A stretch of DNA of 49,597 nucleotides from Rhodospirillales bacterium (GCA_013203955.1 JABMOY010000057.1:1-49597), one strand, 5' to 3'; shown: positions 34,409-43,885, numbered from the stretch's first letter. The notes: generated by a model not told the origin, from the sequence alone. Translations and numbers: made by a program.

Positions 34409-36310
34409 ATGACCGAAGCACCCCAAGCAGGCGCGAAAGCGTCCCAAACCGATAAGGACGCCGCCTTTTGGACTTGGCCGCTGGCCTTTGTCATTGCTTT
34501 CGTCGCCTTCGTGCACGTTGTCTGGTGGTTTTTGGGAGACACCGTCGTCGCCCACGGCAATCTCGCCGACAGCGACGGCTATGCCAGGCTGGTCCGCGTT
34601 GAGCGGCTGCTGGCGACCGGCGGCTGGTTCGATAGCAGCCTGCCCCGGGCCAACTGGCCCTTCGGCGGCTCGCTGCATTGGACGCGCCTGTTCGATGTTC
34701 TGATTATCGCGCTGGCGCTGCCGATGACGGCGGTGGTCGGCATGTCGAAGGCGCTTTATTGGTCGGGCGTCCTGATCAGCCCGCTTTTGCACATTGGTAC
34801 GGCACTGGTTTTGGCCTGGGCGGCCAAACCGTTGATCGGGCGCACCGCGGCCTTGATCGCCGGCGCCCTGACGGCGACCCAATTCGGGGTGCTGGGGTAT
34901 TCCGTCATCGGCCATGCCGATCACCATGCGCTGTTCGGATTAATCGCCATCGGCGTATTCGGGTTTATGGTCCGGGCTTTTGTTGAAGGCGTGGACAAGA
35001 TCGGGGGCGTGGACCGTTACGCCCTGGCCGCCGGTGGATGTTTGGCCGCCGGGTATTGGGTGGGCATGGAAATGCAGATTACCGCCGCCCTTTGCTTCGG
35101 GGTGATGGGGTTGAAATGGCTGCAAGGGGACGGGCCCGGAAATGACAACGAGAGCCTGGGCTCCCTCTATCAACTCGCCCTCGGTTTGGCGGTGGGTCTG
35201 GCGGCGGCGGTGCTGATCGAACGCGGGCCTCAAGGGTTCTTCGACGACGCCTACGACCGCGTCTCGATCGTGCAATTGACCCTGGCCGTTTTGGTGCTGG
35301 CGTTCTGGGGGGCGGTCAGTTTCGGGGCTAAACGGGGGCGGGTGCTGACGAGTGTTCCGGGGCGGTTGGGCGCCGTCGTCCTCGGCGGGGGTATGACCTT
35401 GTTGGTGATGTGGTGGCTGTTCCCCAAGGTGTTCGTCAACCCGTTGAAGGATTTCGATCCGGTGATCCTCAAGGTATTCGAAGGCGTCGCCGAATACGCG
35501 CCGATTTCCGACATCCCGCATTTCCTCCTCTACATCGGGGCCGGGGTCATCGCCGGGCCGTGGATGTTATGGCGGCTGAAAACGGAAGGCGCCGGGCGGC
35601 GCTGGGCGTGGTTGCTGCTGGCGGCCTCGGCGCTGGTCTACGGGGCCTTGGCGATGAACTGGATCAGATGGTCGTTCTACGTCGGGCTGTTCATGACCGT
35701 GGGGCTCGCCGATCTGGTGCGGTGGGTCGATGGGGCGGTAAATAAGCGCTTCGTTTTTCCGTTTCGGATGTTGGTCAAAGTGCCGGTCGTTCTGCTGCTG
35801 GCGATCGGTCCGCTGGCCGTCGGCGCCACCGGGGTCTATACGCAAACCAAGGCGGCGGACAAGGAAAAGACGGCATCGGGCAAAGGCGACCCCCGTCCCT
35901 GTCCGGTGCAGGCGTTATCTGACTTCCTCAACAAGCCGCCGTGGTCCGACCGGCCTAGGGCGATCTTGTCGTCGGCCAATTTTGGCGCCGAGTTCCTGTA
36001 TCGGACTAAGCATAGGGTGACGGCGACGCTGCACCATCCCAACGCCCAGGGGATTCTCGATAGCATCGATATCCTGGGCGGCATCTACGAGGCCAAGGTC
36101 CTGCACCTCATCAACAAACGCCAGGTCGGCCTGATCCTGATTTGCCCGAAATCCGGCCACGACGGCTACCTGATGAAGGGCGGCGGCGACAAGACGTTTT
36201 ATAAGCGCCTGATGGCGGGGAACCTGCCTGACTGGATGCGGCCGGTGGCGTTGCCGCCTGATTTAAGCAAATCGTTCCTGTTGTTTCAGGTCATGGGCGC
36301 CGATAGATAA
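34409..36310 (+). CDS. STT3-like GT-C membrane protein (possible glycosyl/oligosaccharyl transferase)
   Basis: A 633-residue protein with about twelve membrane helices and a C-terminal soluble domain (about 490-633). In the first outer loop, D54 and D56 (LADSDGYARLVRVERLL), then GGWFD and PFGGSLHW, match the order of elements in STT3/PglB. After helix 3 or 4, SVIGHADHHAL (D171, H172, H173) lines up with the second STT3 acidic motif (SVAGSYD). In the soluble domain SSANFGAEFLY (about 521-531) sits where STT3 has WWDYG. The family occurs as unnamed proteins in Alphaproteobacteria. The STT3 link is inference. A paralogue starts at 47631. Confidence 0.75.
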   Translation: MTEAPQAGAKASQTDKDAAFWTWPLAFVIAFVAFVHVVWWFLGDTVVAHGNLADSDGYARLVRVERLLATGGWFDSSLPRANWPFGGSLHWTRLFDVLIIALALPMTAVVGMSKALYWSGVLISPLLHIGTALVLAWAAKPLIGRTAALIAGALTATQFGVLGYSVIGHADHHALFGLIAIGVFGFMVRAFVEGVDKIGGVDRYALAAGGCLAAGYWVGMEMQITAALCFGVMGLKWLQGDGPGNDNESLGSLYQLALGLAVGLAAAVLIERGPQGFFDDAYDRVSIVQLTLAVLVLAFWGAVSFGAKRGRVLTSVPGRLGAVVLGGGMTLLVMWWLFPKVFVNPLKDFDPVILKVFEGVAEYAPISDIPHFLLYIGAGVIAGPWMLWRLKTEGAGRRWAWLLLAASALVYGALAMNWIRWSFYVGLFMTVGLADLVRWVDGAVNKRFVFPFRMLVKVPVVLLLAIGPLAVGATGVYTQTKAADKEKTASGKGDPRPCPVQALSDFLNKPPWSDRPRAILSSANFGAEFLYRTKHRVTATLHHPNAQGILDSIDILGGIYEAKVLHLINKRQVGLILICPKSGHDGYLMKGGGDKTFYKRLMAGNLPDWMRPVALPPDLSKSFLLFQVMGADR

Positions 36311-37799
36311 CCCAGGTCGACCCCGACAGCCCCCAATGGGGATAGAGGCCAAACCGCTTGTAGCGAACCGGCCCTTGCGGGCCGTCGCGGTCGAGGAATT
36401 CCGGCAGTGACGGAAATTCTTTTTCGCCGCTAAAATTTTCAAACGCATACCAATGCCACGGGCTTATCGCGCCTTCGGGTTTGACCGCGAAATGGCGGTT
36501 GGTAATGAACCAGGGCGCCAGGCTTCGGGTTTCGTCTTTGGGTTGAACGAAACGAATGCGGTCGCTTAAGCCCCGTTCGCGGGCGTAATAGTTGACCACC
36601 GTGCCGATGCTGAACAGATGATGGGTGGTAATGAGTGCCGGTCTGTTCTTGTCTCCGGCTTCGGCGATGGCTTCCAGCGCCAGGGCCGGTGTCCCGCGCC
36701 CGCCCGACAGGGATTTTTCCAGCAATATCCCGTTGCCGATGAAAAACAGCACCAGTCCGGCCCAAGCGACGGCCCGCAACTTTCCCCCGGCGGTTATCAT
36801 CCCGGCGTAAAGGCGGGCTGTTGCCATTAAGGCGACCAAGGCCGAGGCGATGAAATATCGAGGCACCGTGCCCAAGGGCGGATCGAAAATTAAAAAGCCC
36901 AACGGATAGACGACGGCGAGCAGGAACAGGAACACCCAGGCGCCGTCGCCCAGCCGCCGCGTCCACCAAACCGCCAGCCCTACCAGCCCGGCCATCGTTA
37001 CGCCCACCATCGCCAGGGCCGGGGCCGTGGTCAGGGCAAGCGGGTCGATGCCGAAGGTTGCGCCGAACATGATGGCGAGCGAGTCTTCGATCGGCATGTC
37101 CGAGCGCCCGCCGTAGACCATGTTGCCCACCGCGACGGCGCCATAGGCAGTGACCAGGACGGCCTGAACCCCGAACAGGACGGACAACCGGGCCAAGGTC
37201 GAAATAGCCGAGGCGGTGGTCTTGTAAAAAGCACCCGCCGCCGACAAGCCGAGCGCGGCTAAGACGACGATGAAGCTGATGTGAGACGCCAGTCCCAGCA
37301 CCGTCACGCCGATGAAGGCAAAGGCCGGGCCCCGGCCGGGGGCTTCCAGATAGCGTTCCAGGTAATAGACGGCCGCCAACAGCGCCAGCAACATCGGCGC
37401 ATACCCCCGGGCTTCCGATGCGTAATGAACCATGGGATAGCTGGTTGCGACCATGGCCGCCGCGATCAAGCCTTCCCGAGGGCCGCGCCTGAGGCCGATG
37501 GCGGCGGCGACAATGATCATGGCGGCGCCCGAGACGATGGCGAGCAAGCGGTAAGCGAACGGCGACGCTTTTGCCCCGACGGCGGCCATGTAAAGGGTGT
37601 TTATGGGGTGCGTGTTGTCGTGAAAGAAAATCCCGATTCTATCGCAGGCAGAACAAAGCGTGCGGGCCAGTGCGATGTTGTCCAGCGACCAGATTTCATC
37701 CAGCCATAAGTCTCCCGAGGCGGAGAAAACCCGGAGTAACGCACCCGCGAGGACGATTGCACCGAGGCCCATCAATAGTTTCCGGTTGTCCGTCATCAT
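36291..37799 (-). CDS. GT39-like membrane glycosyltransferase (copy B)
   Basis: A 502-residue inner-membrane protein with about ten to twelve helices. The GT-C catalytic element DLWLDEIWSL (D34, E35) lies in the first outer loop. The segment HYASEARGYAPMLLLALLA is typical of the GT39/ArnT-like group. Such enzymes transfer a sugar from a polyprenyl phosphate to a lipid, glycan or protein. It is about as long as its neighbour at 37796-39301 and similar throughout (DLW.DE, SYPMV.Y..EARGYA, FPHWGLSG-type ending), so the two are tandem duplicates. The start overlaps the upstream stop by four bases. Confidence 0.87.
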   Translation of the reverse strand: MMTDNRKLLMGLGAIVLAGALLRVFSASGDLWLDEIWSLDNIALARTLCSACDRIGIFFHDNTHPINTLYMAAVGAKASPFAYRLLAIVSGAAMIIVAAAIGLRRGPREGLIAAAMVATSYPMVHYASEARGYAPMLLALLAAVYYLERYLEAPGRGPAFAFIGVTVLGLASHISFIVVLAALGLSAAGAFYKTTASAISTLARLSVLFGVQAVLVTAYGAVAVGNMVYGGRSDMPIEDSLAIMFGATFGIDPLALTTAPALAMVGVTMAGLVGLAVWWTRRLGDGAWVFLFLLAVVYPLGFLIFDPPLGTVPRYFIASALVALMATARLYAGMITAGGKLRAVAWAGLVLFFIGNGILLEKSLSGGRGTPALALEAIAEAGDKNRPALITTHHLFSIGTVVNYYARERGLSDRIRFVQPKDETRSLAPWFITNRHFAVKPEGAISPWHWYAFENFSGEKEFPSLPEFLDRDGPQGPVRYKRFGLYPHWGLSGSTWVIYRRP

Positions 37800-39301
37800 T
37801 TCCCGCCCGGTTTCTTCAGCCGATAAACATACCAGCTATCTCCCGACAGCCCCCAATGGGGGAAAGACGCCCGTAGCTCATAGCCCGCTTTTTCTTTGCC
37901 GCCGGTTAAGGAAAAGTGGTTCTTTACGAACCAGCCGGGCGGTGCCTTGGTGTTTTTGTTAGTCGCGGCGAAAAAGCCGCCGTCGATGAACCACTCGGCG
38001 GGATTTTTGGCGTCTTCGTCCGGGGATACGAAGGTTAAGGATTTTTCCAGCCCCTGGGCGCGGGCAAAATGTTCGACCATCATCTTGACGCTGAACGGGT
38101 GGTAACCGGCGACGCGGGCGGGCCCGGTGTTCTTATTCGTGTCTTCGGCGATCATCGCCACCGCTTCCGCCGGCGCGCCACGTCCGGTGGTAAAAAGTTT
38201 CCCCAGCAAAAAGCCATTGGAGAGGCAGAACAAAAGGATAATGAAAGCCGCCCCCCGGCGCCGCCACGGGCTTTGGCCCAACATTTGTGACAGCGCCGCC
38301 GCTACCGCCATCAATGCGAACAGCGCAGACGGGATAAAATAACGCGGCAGGGTATGCAAATCCGGCGCGAATAAGAGAATGCCCAACGGGTAGGCGATGA
38401 CGACGAAACCGAAAAATATCCAGGACAATTCACTTCGTTTCCGCGTCAGCCAGATGGCATAGGCGAGCACCAATCCCAAGATTGCCGCGATGATCGGGGA
38501 AAAGAAAATACCCGTCATGGGATCGATGCCGAAGGTGACTTCTCCCATGACGGCGATGGATTGGATCAACGGCAGGATTTCCTGCCCGCCGAAGACGATG
38601 TTGCCCCAGGCGACGGCGCCGAAGGAAACGACGGCAATCGCCTGAACACCGAATAATTTGGTGAGTTGCGCCACGACATCGATGAACGACGCTTGAGTCC
38701 GGAACAAGGCTGCCATCGCCCACAGGCCCAACCCCGCCAACACGACGACGAACGACTGGTGCGCGGCGAAGCCCAACAGACACACGATGACGAACCCCAT
38801 CGCCCGCTTCGGACGGGGGTCTTCGAGCCATGTTTCGAGCAGATAATAAGCCGCCAGCGCCGCCAGCATCATGAGGGCGTAGCCTCGGGCCTCGGCGCCG
38901 TAGGTTACCATCGGGTAGCTGACGACGATCATAAGCGCCGCGATCAGGCCTTCGCGCGGGCTCTTGCGCCAACTGATAGCAGCGGCCATCAAGACCATGG
39001 CGGTGCCAAAAATCACTGACGGAAGACGCATGGCGAAAACGCTGGCGTCGGGACCTAAGGTCGCCAGGTAAAGTGAGTTCAGGGCATGGGTGTTGGTGTG
39101 AAAAAACAACGGCGTCCAATCGGCAGCCGAGGTCAGGGTCCGGGCGATGTCGAGATTGAAAAGCGTCCACACCTCGTCGATCCAAAGATCGCCGCCGGTC
39201 GCTGCCAGCCTGAGCCCAAGGCCGAAGACGATGACCGCCGCCAGCGTCGCCCATTCGGGCCGTGTTGCTTTGCCGGGAGAGTTCGCCATGGCGCGCCTCA
39301 C
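37796..39301 (-). CDS. GT39-like membrane glycosyltransferase (copy A)
   Basis: A 501-residue paralogue of the next gene. GDLWIDEVWTLFNL carries the acidic pair D42, E43. TYGAEARGYALMMLAALAAYYLLE is the second family element. The C-terminus SFPHWGLSGDSWYVYRL matches YPHWGLSGSTWVIYRR of copy B. The frame starts at a GTG that overlaps the GT2 stop codon (GTGA); an ATG five codons later is also possible. It lies in a three-gene operon: GT2, copy A, copy B. Confidence 0.87.
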   Translation of the reverse strand: MRRAMANSPGKATRPEWATLAAVIVFGLGLRLAATGGDLWIDEVWTLFNLDIARTLTSAADWTPLFFHTNTHALNSLYLATLGPDASVFAMRLPSVIFGTAMVLMAAAISWRKSPREGLIAALMIVVSYPMVTYGAEARGYALMMLAALAAYYLLETWLEDPRPKRAMGFVIVCLLGFAAHQSFVVVLAGLGLWAMAALFRTQASFIDVVAQLTKLFGVQAIAVVSFGAVAWGNIVFGGQEILPLIQSIAVMGEVTFGIDPMTGIFFSPIIAAILGLVLAYAIWLTRKRSELSWIFFGFVVIAYPLGILLFAPDLHTLPRYFIPSALFALMAVAAALSQMLGQSPWRRRGAAFIILLFCLSNGFLLGKLFTTGRGAPAEAVAMIAEDTNKNTGPARVAGYHPFSVKMMVEHFARAQGLEKSLTFVSPDEDAKNPAEWFIDGGFFAATNKNTKAPPGWFVKNHFSLTGGKEKAGYELRASFPHWGLSGDSWYVYRLKKPGGK

Positions 39302-40002
39302 CCGAACAGGTTGTAACGGACGATGCAGTAAATCACCCGCACGCCATCACCCCAAACCAGCTTCTTGCCTTCGTCAGGGGTGCGACAGGTATAGCCGATG
39401 GGGACTTCAGTCAGACGCGGTTGGGGATTAAGCCTTGCCGCCTTGGCGGTGAATTCGGAGCAAAAGCCGAAGCGGTCCTCTTTCAGCGTGATCTGGTCGA
39501 GCACGGATTTGCGGAACACTTTATAGCACGTACACATGTCGCTCAGCCGCCGCCCGCTGAACAGATTGGAGATGCCGGTTAGCACCTTGTTTCCGGCCCG
39601 GTGCGTGAAGCCCAAAAACGCCGATTTTTCGGGGTCGAGAAAGCGCGAGCCGTAGACGATGTCGGCGTCACCGTCGATGATCGGCTTTATTAAGTTCCCA
39701 TAATCGGCCGGGTTGTATTCCAGGTCGGCGTCCTGAACCAGGATGATATCGCCCGTGGCCTCGGCAAAGCCGGTTTTCAAGGCGGCGCTTTTACCGAGGT
39801 TTGTGGGGTTCCCGAGGACCTTGATTTGCGGATGTTTGGCGGCGAGGTCACGGGCTAGGCCAAGCGATGCGTCGGTGGACCGGTCATCGACGATCATCAC
39901 TTCCAACTCAAGCCCGTGAATGTCGGCGGCCAACACCCGGGAAATGATTTCCGCGAGCGTGTTTTCCTCGTTGTAGCAGGGGATGACGACGGACAGTTTC
40001 AA
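39298..40002 (-). CDS. GT2 glycosyltransferase, DPM1-like (polyprenyl-phosphate sugar synthase)
   Basis: A 234-residue GT-A enzyme without membrane helices, like DPM1. VVIPCYNEENTLAEII opens the fold. VDDRSTD and the metal-binding DADLEY follow, then VYGSRFLDP and CYKVFRKSVLD. It should transfer a hexose from a nucleotide sugar to polyprenyl phosphate. The two GT39-like enzymes encoded downstream in the same operon would use that product. The operon order supports this reading. It is divergent from the SGNH gene. Confidence 0.9.
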   Translation of the reverse strand: MKLSVVIPCYNEENTLAEIISRVLAADIHGLELEVMIVDDRSTDASLGLARDLAAKHPQIKVLGNPTNLGKSAALKTGFAEATGDIILVQDADLEYNPADYGNLIKPIIDGDADIVYGSRFLDPEKSAFLGFTHRAGNKVLTGISNLFSGRRLSDMCTCYKVFRKSVLDQITLKEDRFGFCSEFTAKAARLNPQPRLTEVPIGYTCRTPDEGKKLVWGDGVRVIYCIVRYNLFG

Positions 40003-40076
40003 AGGGCTTTCCGCATAAGGTAATGGCCGGAAATCATGTTATACCAAGGATCAGTGAAAAAGGTCGAAAATTGGCA

Positions 40077-41207
40077 ATGCACCGCCTAAAAGTTATTGTT
40101 TTAATTACATTAATCCTGATCTCCCTGGATCTGGGCCTGGGCCAATTCGCCAAATACAACTTCGATTTCTGGAAAAACGCCTATCCCCCCACCGATCACC
40201 GAATAAGGTCCGAAGACTTTCATCACGGCTTGGCGCCCAATCGCGATGTTTTCGAAGCCTGGGGGCTTTACCGTTACCGTTATCACACCAATTCGCTGGG
40301 CTTCAAGGACGCTGCCCCGCGTGTCGTCCCGCTCAAGAGCGATAAAAAGAGGCTTCTTTTTTTGGGTGATTCATTTACCGAGGGCAAAGGCTTCGCTTAC
40401 CCAGAAACCTTCGTCGGGCGCATCGCCGATAAGCTTAGCCCCCAAGGAGTCGAGGTTCTGAACGCCGGTGTCGATTCTTACGCGCCGGTGATCTATCGGC
40501 TAAAGGCTAAGTATCTTCTGGAAAAGGTGAAATTGAAGGTCGATGCGGTGGCGGTGTTTGTTGATGTATCCGATGTTTATGACGAGGCTAATCGTTACAC
40601 TTACGACGCCCAAGGCCGTTTAATGATTCCGCCCAAGGACGGCTTGACCTGGAAAAGCGCCTTTGAAGCCGTCCGCGACAATTCGTTGACGGTGCGCCTT
40701 GTGTCGGTTGCTTACGATCACCTGAATTTCATGGTCCGCTACCTGATGCGGCGCCGGAAGGTCGCGGGCGCTTCGGGTAAGTCATTTTCAGACGTCACGC
40801 CGCTGGATCTCTGGGCCGATTCCATGAGCGGCCAGAAAGTCGCCGCCTGGACCTACGATGACGCCCGCTGGCGCGCCCATGGGAAACTTGGCCGTGAGCG
40901 CGCGGCCAGAAATATGGACGGGCTGCTGGCGTTGCTGAGGCAACACGGTATTCCCCTGACCATCGCCGTCTATCCGTGGCCGGAACAGCTTTTCAACGAC
41001 CCCAAGGCGCCCCGGTATCGGGATTTCTGGCGCGATTGGGCCAAGCAGCGTGACGTTCCCTTTATCGACCTGTTCCCGGCCTTCACCCAGGCGCCGCCCC
41101 AGGGCGTGCTGAAAAAATATTTCATTCCCTTTGATTTTCATTGGAACGCGGCCGGCCACGACCTCGTCGCCAAGACATTTCTGGAACAGTTCATGATGCC
41201 TAAGTAG
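40077..41207 (+). CDS. SGNH-hydrolase-fold protein with N-terminal anchor
   Basis: A 376-residue protein from the ATG at 40077. Residues 5-20 (KVIVLITLILISLDLGLG) form a membrane anchor, so the rest faces the periplasm. Block I is FLGDSFTEGKGF with the nucleophile serine. The Asp/His pair appears near the end as PFDFHWNAAGHDLVA. SGNH proteins in glycan loci add or remove acyl groups from sugars. Starts upstream at 40023 or TTG 40071 are less likely. The stop codon lies in a 13-base tandem repeat. Confidence 0.85.
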   Translation: MHRLKVIVLITLILISLDLGLGQFAKYNFDFWKNAYPPTDHRIRSEDFHHGLAPNRDVFEAWGLYRYRYHTNSLGFKDAAPRVVPLKSDKKRLLFLGDSFTEGKGFAYPETFVGRIADKLSPQGVEVLNAGVDSYAPVIYRLKAKYLLEKVKLKVDAVAVFVDVSDVYDEANRYTYDAQGRLMIPPKDGLTWKSAFEAVRDNSLTVRLVSVAYDHLNFMVRYLMRRRKVAGASGKSFSDVTPLDLWADSMSGQKVAAWTYDDARWRAHGKLGRERAARNMDGLLALLRQHGIPLTIAVYPWPEQLFNDPKAPRYRDFWRDWAKQRDVPFIDLFPAFTQAPPQGVLKKYFIPFDFHWNAAGHDLVAKTFLEQFMMPK

Positions 41208-41236
41208 GGGGCCTAAGTAGGGGGCCTAAGTAGGGG
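41198..41236 (+). repeat. 13-base tandem repeat, three copies, at the SGNH gene stop
   Basis: GCCTAAGTAGGGG occurs three times without spacing (41198, 41211, 41224). The first unit holds the last codons and the TAG stop. Since 13 is not a multiple of three, the later units are out of frame. Confidence 0.95.
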
Positions 41237-41239
41237 CGG

Positions 41240-41992
41240 TTATTCGGGCTTGCGGGCGGTGGCGACGATCTGCCAGCCCCACGGTGAATCGAGGAACGTC
41301 AACCCCATCAGGCCCCGGAAAACCGCCATGACTATTCCCGCTAAAAATCCCGTTTCGCCGCTGACGTCGTCAATCAGCTTTTCGCCTCTGAGGATCACCG
41401 CCAGCCGGTAAAGGTTGAACACCGGGAAGCCCGCGGCGGCGGTTTGCTCGACCTCGAAGCCGGCCTTTTCGAGGATTTCCTTCAGGCGGGCCTTGGTGAA
41501 ATGTTCCTGGTGGCCGAGATGGCGGTCGAAGGCCGACACCGGCCCGCCGGGTACGGTGACGGCCAGCCGGCCGCCCGGTTTCAGGCACTGCCCGGCGTGC
41601 TCGAGCAGCTTCACCGGATCGTCGACGTGTTCCAAGACTTCCGAACAAACAGCATGGGTTGCCCAGCCCCGAAGCTCGTCGGGGGCCGTGCCTTCGGTAA
41701 AATCGAAATGGACAAGCTTGGCTTTGGGAAGTTTCTCTGCCGCCGCGTCAAGCCCGCTTCGGCTTTGATCGATGCCGGCGAAGGCCGCCCCGGAAAAGCG
41801 TTGGCTAAGTTCGAGCAAAAGCTCGCCGGACCCACAGCCGATATCCAGGATGGCGGCGCTGTTTTTGTCCGCATCCGGCCCCAGCAGGCGAATGACCAGC
41901 CTTCGGCGTAGCGCGTGGCCGGGGTTGGACCGGGTCGCTTTGGCGTAATCGTCCCAGTGGCGATCCCACCGGGTTTCGGCGTTGTCGGTCAT
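41240..41992 (-). CDS. SAM-dependent methyltransferase in glycan locus (1)
   Basis: A 250-residue class I methyltransferase. Motif I is ILDIGCGSGELLLELSQRF (about residues 48-66), followed by AGIDQSRSGLDAA and CSEVLEHVDDPVKLLEHAGQCLKPGGRL. This pattern is common in enzymes that methylate sugars or lipids. GHQEHFTKARLKEILEKAGF and a hydrophobic segment near residues 215-235 suggest association with the membrane. It is the last gene of a GT2-methyltransferase-methyltransferase operon and overlaps the gene before it by four bases. Confidence 0.85.
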   Translation of the reverse strand: MTDNAETRWDRHWDDYAKATRSNPGHALRRRLVIRLLGPDADKNSAAILDIGCGSGELLLELSQRFSGAAFAGIDQSRSGLDAAAEKLPKAKLVHFDFTEGTAPDELRGWATHAVCSEVLEHVDDPVKLLEHAGQCLKPGGRLAVTVPGGPVSAFDRHLGHQEHFTKARLKEILEKAGFEVEQTAAAGFPVFNLYRLAVILRGEKLIDDVSGETGFLAGIVMAVFRGLMGLTFLDSPWGWQIVATARKPE

Positions 41993-42606
41993 ATCTCAGG
42001 CTCGGTCCGGCAAACGGCGAAGGTGTTGAGCCCGAATTTGTGTTTGAAACACGTTATGCCGCTGGGCTTGAACCCGGCCTCGATCAGCAACGGCCACAGG
42101 TCCTTGGGATCGTAATAGGCCTTGTGGTCGTTAATTTCCTCGGCCGGGCTGAGCCCCAGCCGGAAGGCGGAAAATTCCAGGAACCATTTGCCCCGCCACG
42201 ACGGCACGTTGATGAGCGCGATGCCTTCCGGCGCCAGTAGCCGGCGGAACGCCTTCAACGTGTCGAGCGGTCGGTCCAGGTGTTCGAGCACTGAATTGCA
42301 GAGGATGATGTCCAGGGACCCGTCGGCAAGGTCTGAGAGCGCTTCGGGCAGGCGTCCCTCGACGGCGGTGATGCGGCTGTCATCCTTCAATTCGGGCGAC
42401 AGCGAAAGGTCCACCAGCACCAGTTTTTCCGCCTCCTCGGCAAACAGCCGCCCGATGCGGCCATGATAGCCGCAGCCGATATCGGCGATCCTTTTGTTTA
42501 TGCCGGTGCCGATGGTGGAACGGATGCGGCGCATGGACAGCCAGACACCGAACCGGTCAACCGGGGTGAGCCGTTGTTTTTGGCCATAAGACGTTTGGCG
42601 GCTCAT
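41989..42606 (-). CDS. SAM-dependent methyltransferase in glycan locus (2)
   Basis: A 205-residue class I methyltransferase. Motif I is IADIGCGYHGRIGRLFAE, then VLVDLSLSPEL and DIILCNSVLEHLDRPLDTLKAFRRLLAPEG. The C-terminal part (INDHKAYYDPKDLWPLLIEAGF) is typical of this kind of enzyme. It lies six bases after the GT2 gene and overlaps the next methyltransferase, so all three are co-transcribed. The substrate is unknown; a glycan or its lipid carrier is likely from context. Confidence 0.85.
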   Translation of the reverse strand: MSRQTSYGQKQRLTPVDRFGVWLSMRRIRSTIGTGINKRIADIGCGYHGRIGRLFAEEAEKLVLVDLSLSPELKDDSRITAVEGRLPEALSDLADGSLDIILCNSVLEHLDRPLDTLKAFRRLLAPEGIALINVPSWRGKWFLEFSAFRLGLSPAEEINDHKAYYDPKDLWPLLIEAGFKPSGITCFKHKFGLNTFAVCRTEPEI

Positions 42607-42612
42607 GGTCTC

Positions 42613-43830
42613 CTACTCCGTCTTTTCCTCAGAAGTTTCTGGCGCATAAGCGGCGATGGCGTGCAACAGCAAAGTCGACACGAAAGTCACGAACGACAAC
42701 ATCACCGCCACCATTCCGGTCACCGCCATGTGGTTGATGGTGATGTTCGTATCGATCGCCGTGAACCCGACGCCGATGAAGGCTTTCAAGAACTTGTACC
42801 CGAGCCCCCAACCGGCCAGAAACAACACGCCTGAGACGACCATCGTCCGGGTGTAGGGGAAAACCTTTAGCCATTTCCGTTTCGCTTCGCCCGTGGGATC
42901 GTAAAGGGTTTCCGCCATGCAGCCTAAAAACATGCATTGCAGGCCGATCAGCGACAGGGTCGCGCCGAGCATCATGGCGTTCAGCGACAGCGTCACCCCG
43001 GCGACGGTTCTGGGTCCAAAGGTCAGGCCTAGGATAATCAGTAGCCCTAAGGACAAAAACACCGCGCCCGGTTTCATGACGAAGAAATCGGCGCCGTAAA
43101 TAAGCATGGCGCGAAGGTTGATCCAGCCCGCGTGCCAGGGCGAAAACCAGCCGATCCGCTTGTGATGGCTTTCGCGACCGTGGCGGTCCTTGAAGAAATG
43201 CACGGGCACCTCGACGGTTTTAAGCTTCATGCGCACCGACTTGACGACCATCTCGGAAGCGTATTCCCAGGATTGGGAACGCAGTTGCATGGCTTTTAAC
43301 GCGTCCAGGGTGACGCCCCGCATGCCGCAGTGGATATCGGAAAATTTTGTGCCGTAAATCAGGTTGAGAAGGAAAATCGTCAACGGTGTGCCGAAATAGC
43401 GATGCAGCCCCGGCATCGCGCCCTTTTCGATCGACCCCCGGAAACGCGAGCCCATGATGTATTCAAAGCCTTCCCGGAAACGCTCGACGAATGGCTGGAT
43501 TTCCCGGAAATCGTAGGTGCAGTCGGCGTCGCCGCAGATCACGTAAAGACCACGAATATGCGGGATGGCGTCCTGGTAAGCGCGGCCAAGCCCCCGGGCG
43601 GGGGTTTTCAGGACACGCGCGCCTTTTTCCAGGGCGATGTCGAGCGTGCGGTCGGTGGAACTGTCGACGATCAGAATTTCTGCCGCCACCCCGGCCTTTT
43701 CGATGCCTTCCCGGCACCAGTCCATGAATTCCGCCATTACCGGCTCTTCATTCATGGCCGGAATGACGATGGACACTTCGGGATGGGCAACGTCGCCGTC
43801 CGGGATCAGAAGTTCCGCTTGATCGTTCAT
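42613..43830 (-). CDS. GT2 glycosyltransferase with C-terminal membrane segments (polyprenyl-phosphate type)
   Basis: A 405-residue protein. Residues 15-235 are a GT-A domain (VSIVIPAMNEEPVMAEFM, VDSSTDRT, GDADCTYDF as the metal-binding motif, MGSRFRGSIEKGAMPGLHRYFG). About four membrane helices follow from residue 240. This is the layout of polyprenyl-phosphate glucosyl or mannosyl transferases. IYGTKFSDIHCGMRG is characteristic of the subgroup. It is the first gene of the operon with the two methyltransferases and makes a second lipid-linked sugar enzyme in the locus. Confidence 0.89.
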   Translation of the reverse strand: MNDQAELLIPDGDVAHPEVSIVIPAMNEEPVMAEFMDWCREGIEKAGVAAEILIVDSSTDRTLDIALEKGARVLKTPARGLGRAYQDAIPHIRGLYVICGDADCTYDFREIQPFVERFREGFEYIMGSRFRGSIEKGAMPGLHRYFGTPLTIFLLNLIYGTKFSDIHCGMRGVTLDALKAMQLRSQSWEYASEMVVKSVRMKLKTVEVPVHFFKDRHGRESHHKRIGWFSPWHAGWINLRAMLIYGADFFVMKPGAVFLSLGLLIILGLTFGPRTVAGVTLSLNAMMLGATLSLIGLQCMFLGCMAETLYDPTGEAKRKWLKVFPYTRTMVVSGVLFLAGWGLGYKFLKAFIGVGFTAIDTNITINHMAVTGMVAVMLSFVTFVSTLLLHAIAAYAPETSEEKTE

Positions 43831-43885
43831 GGAGGATTCCTTGGCGTCCTAGGGCGTCCGGAGTTTAGCCGCTTTTTTAACCCGG

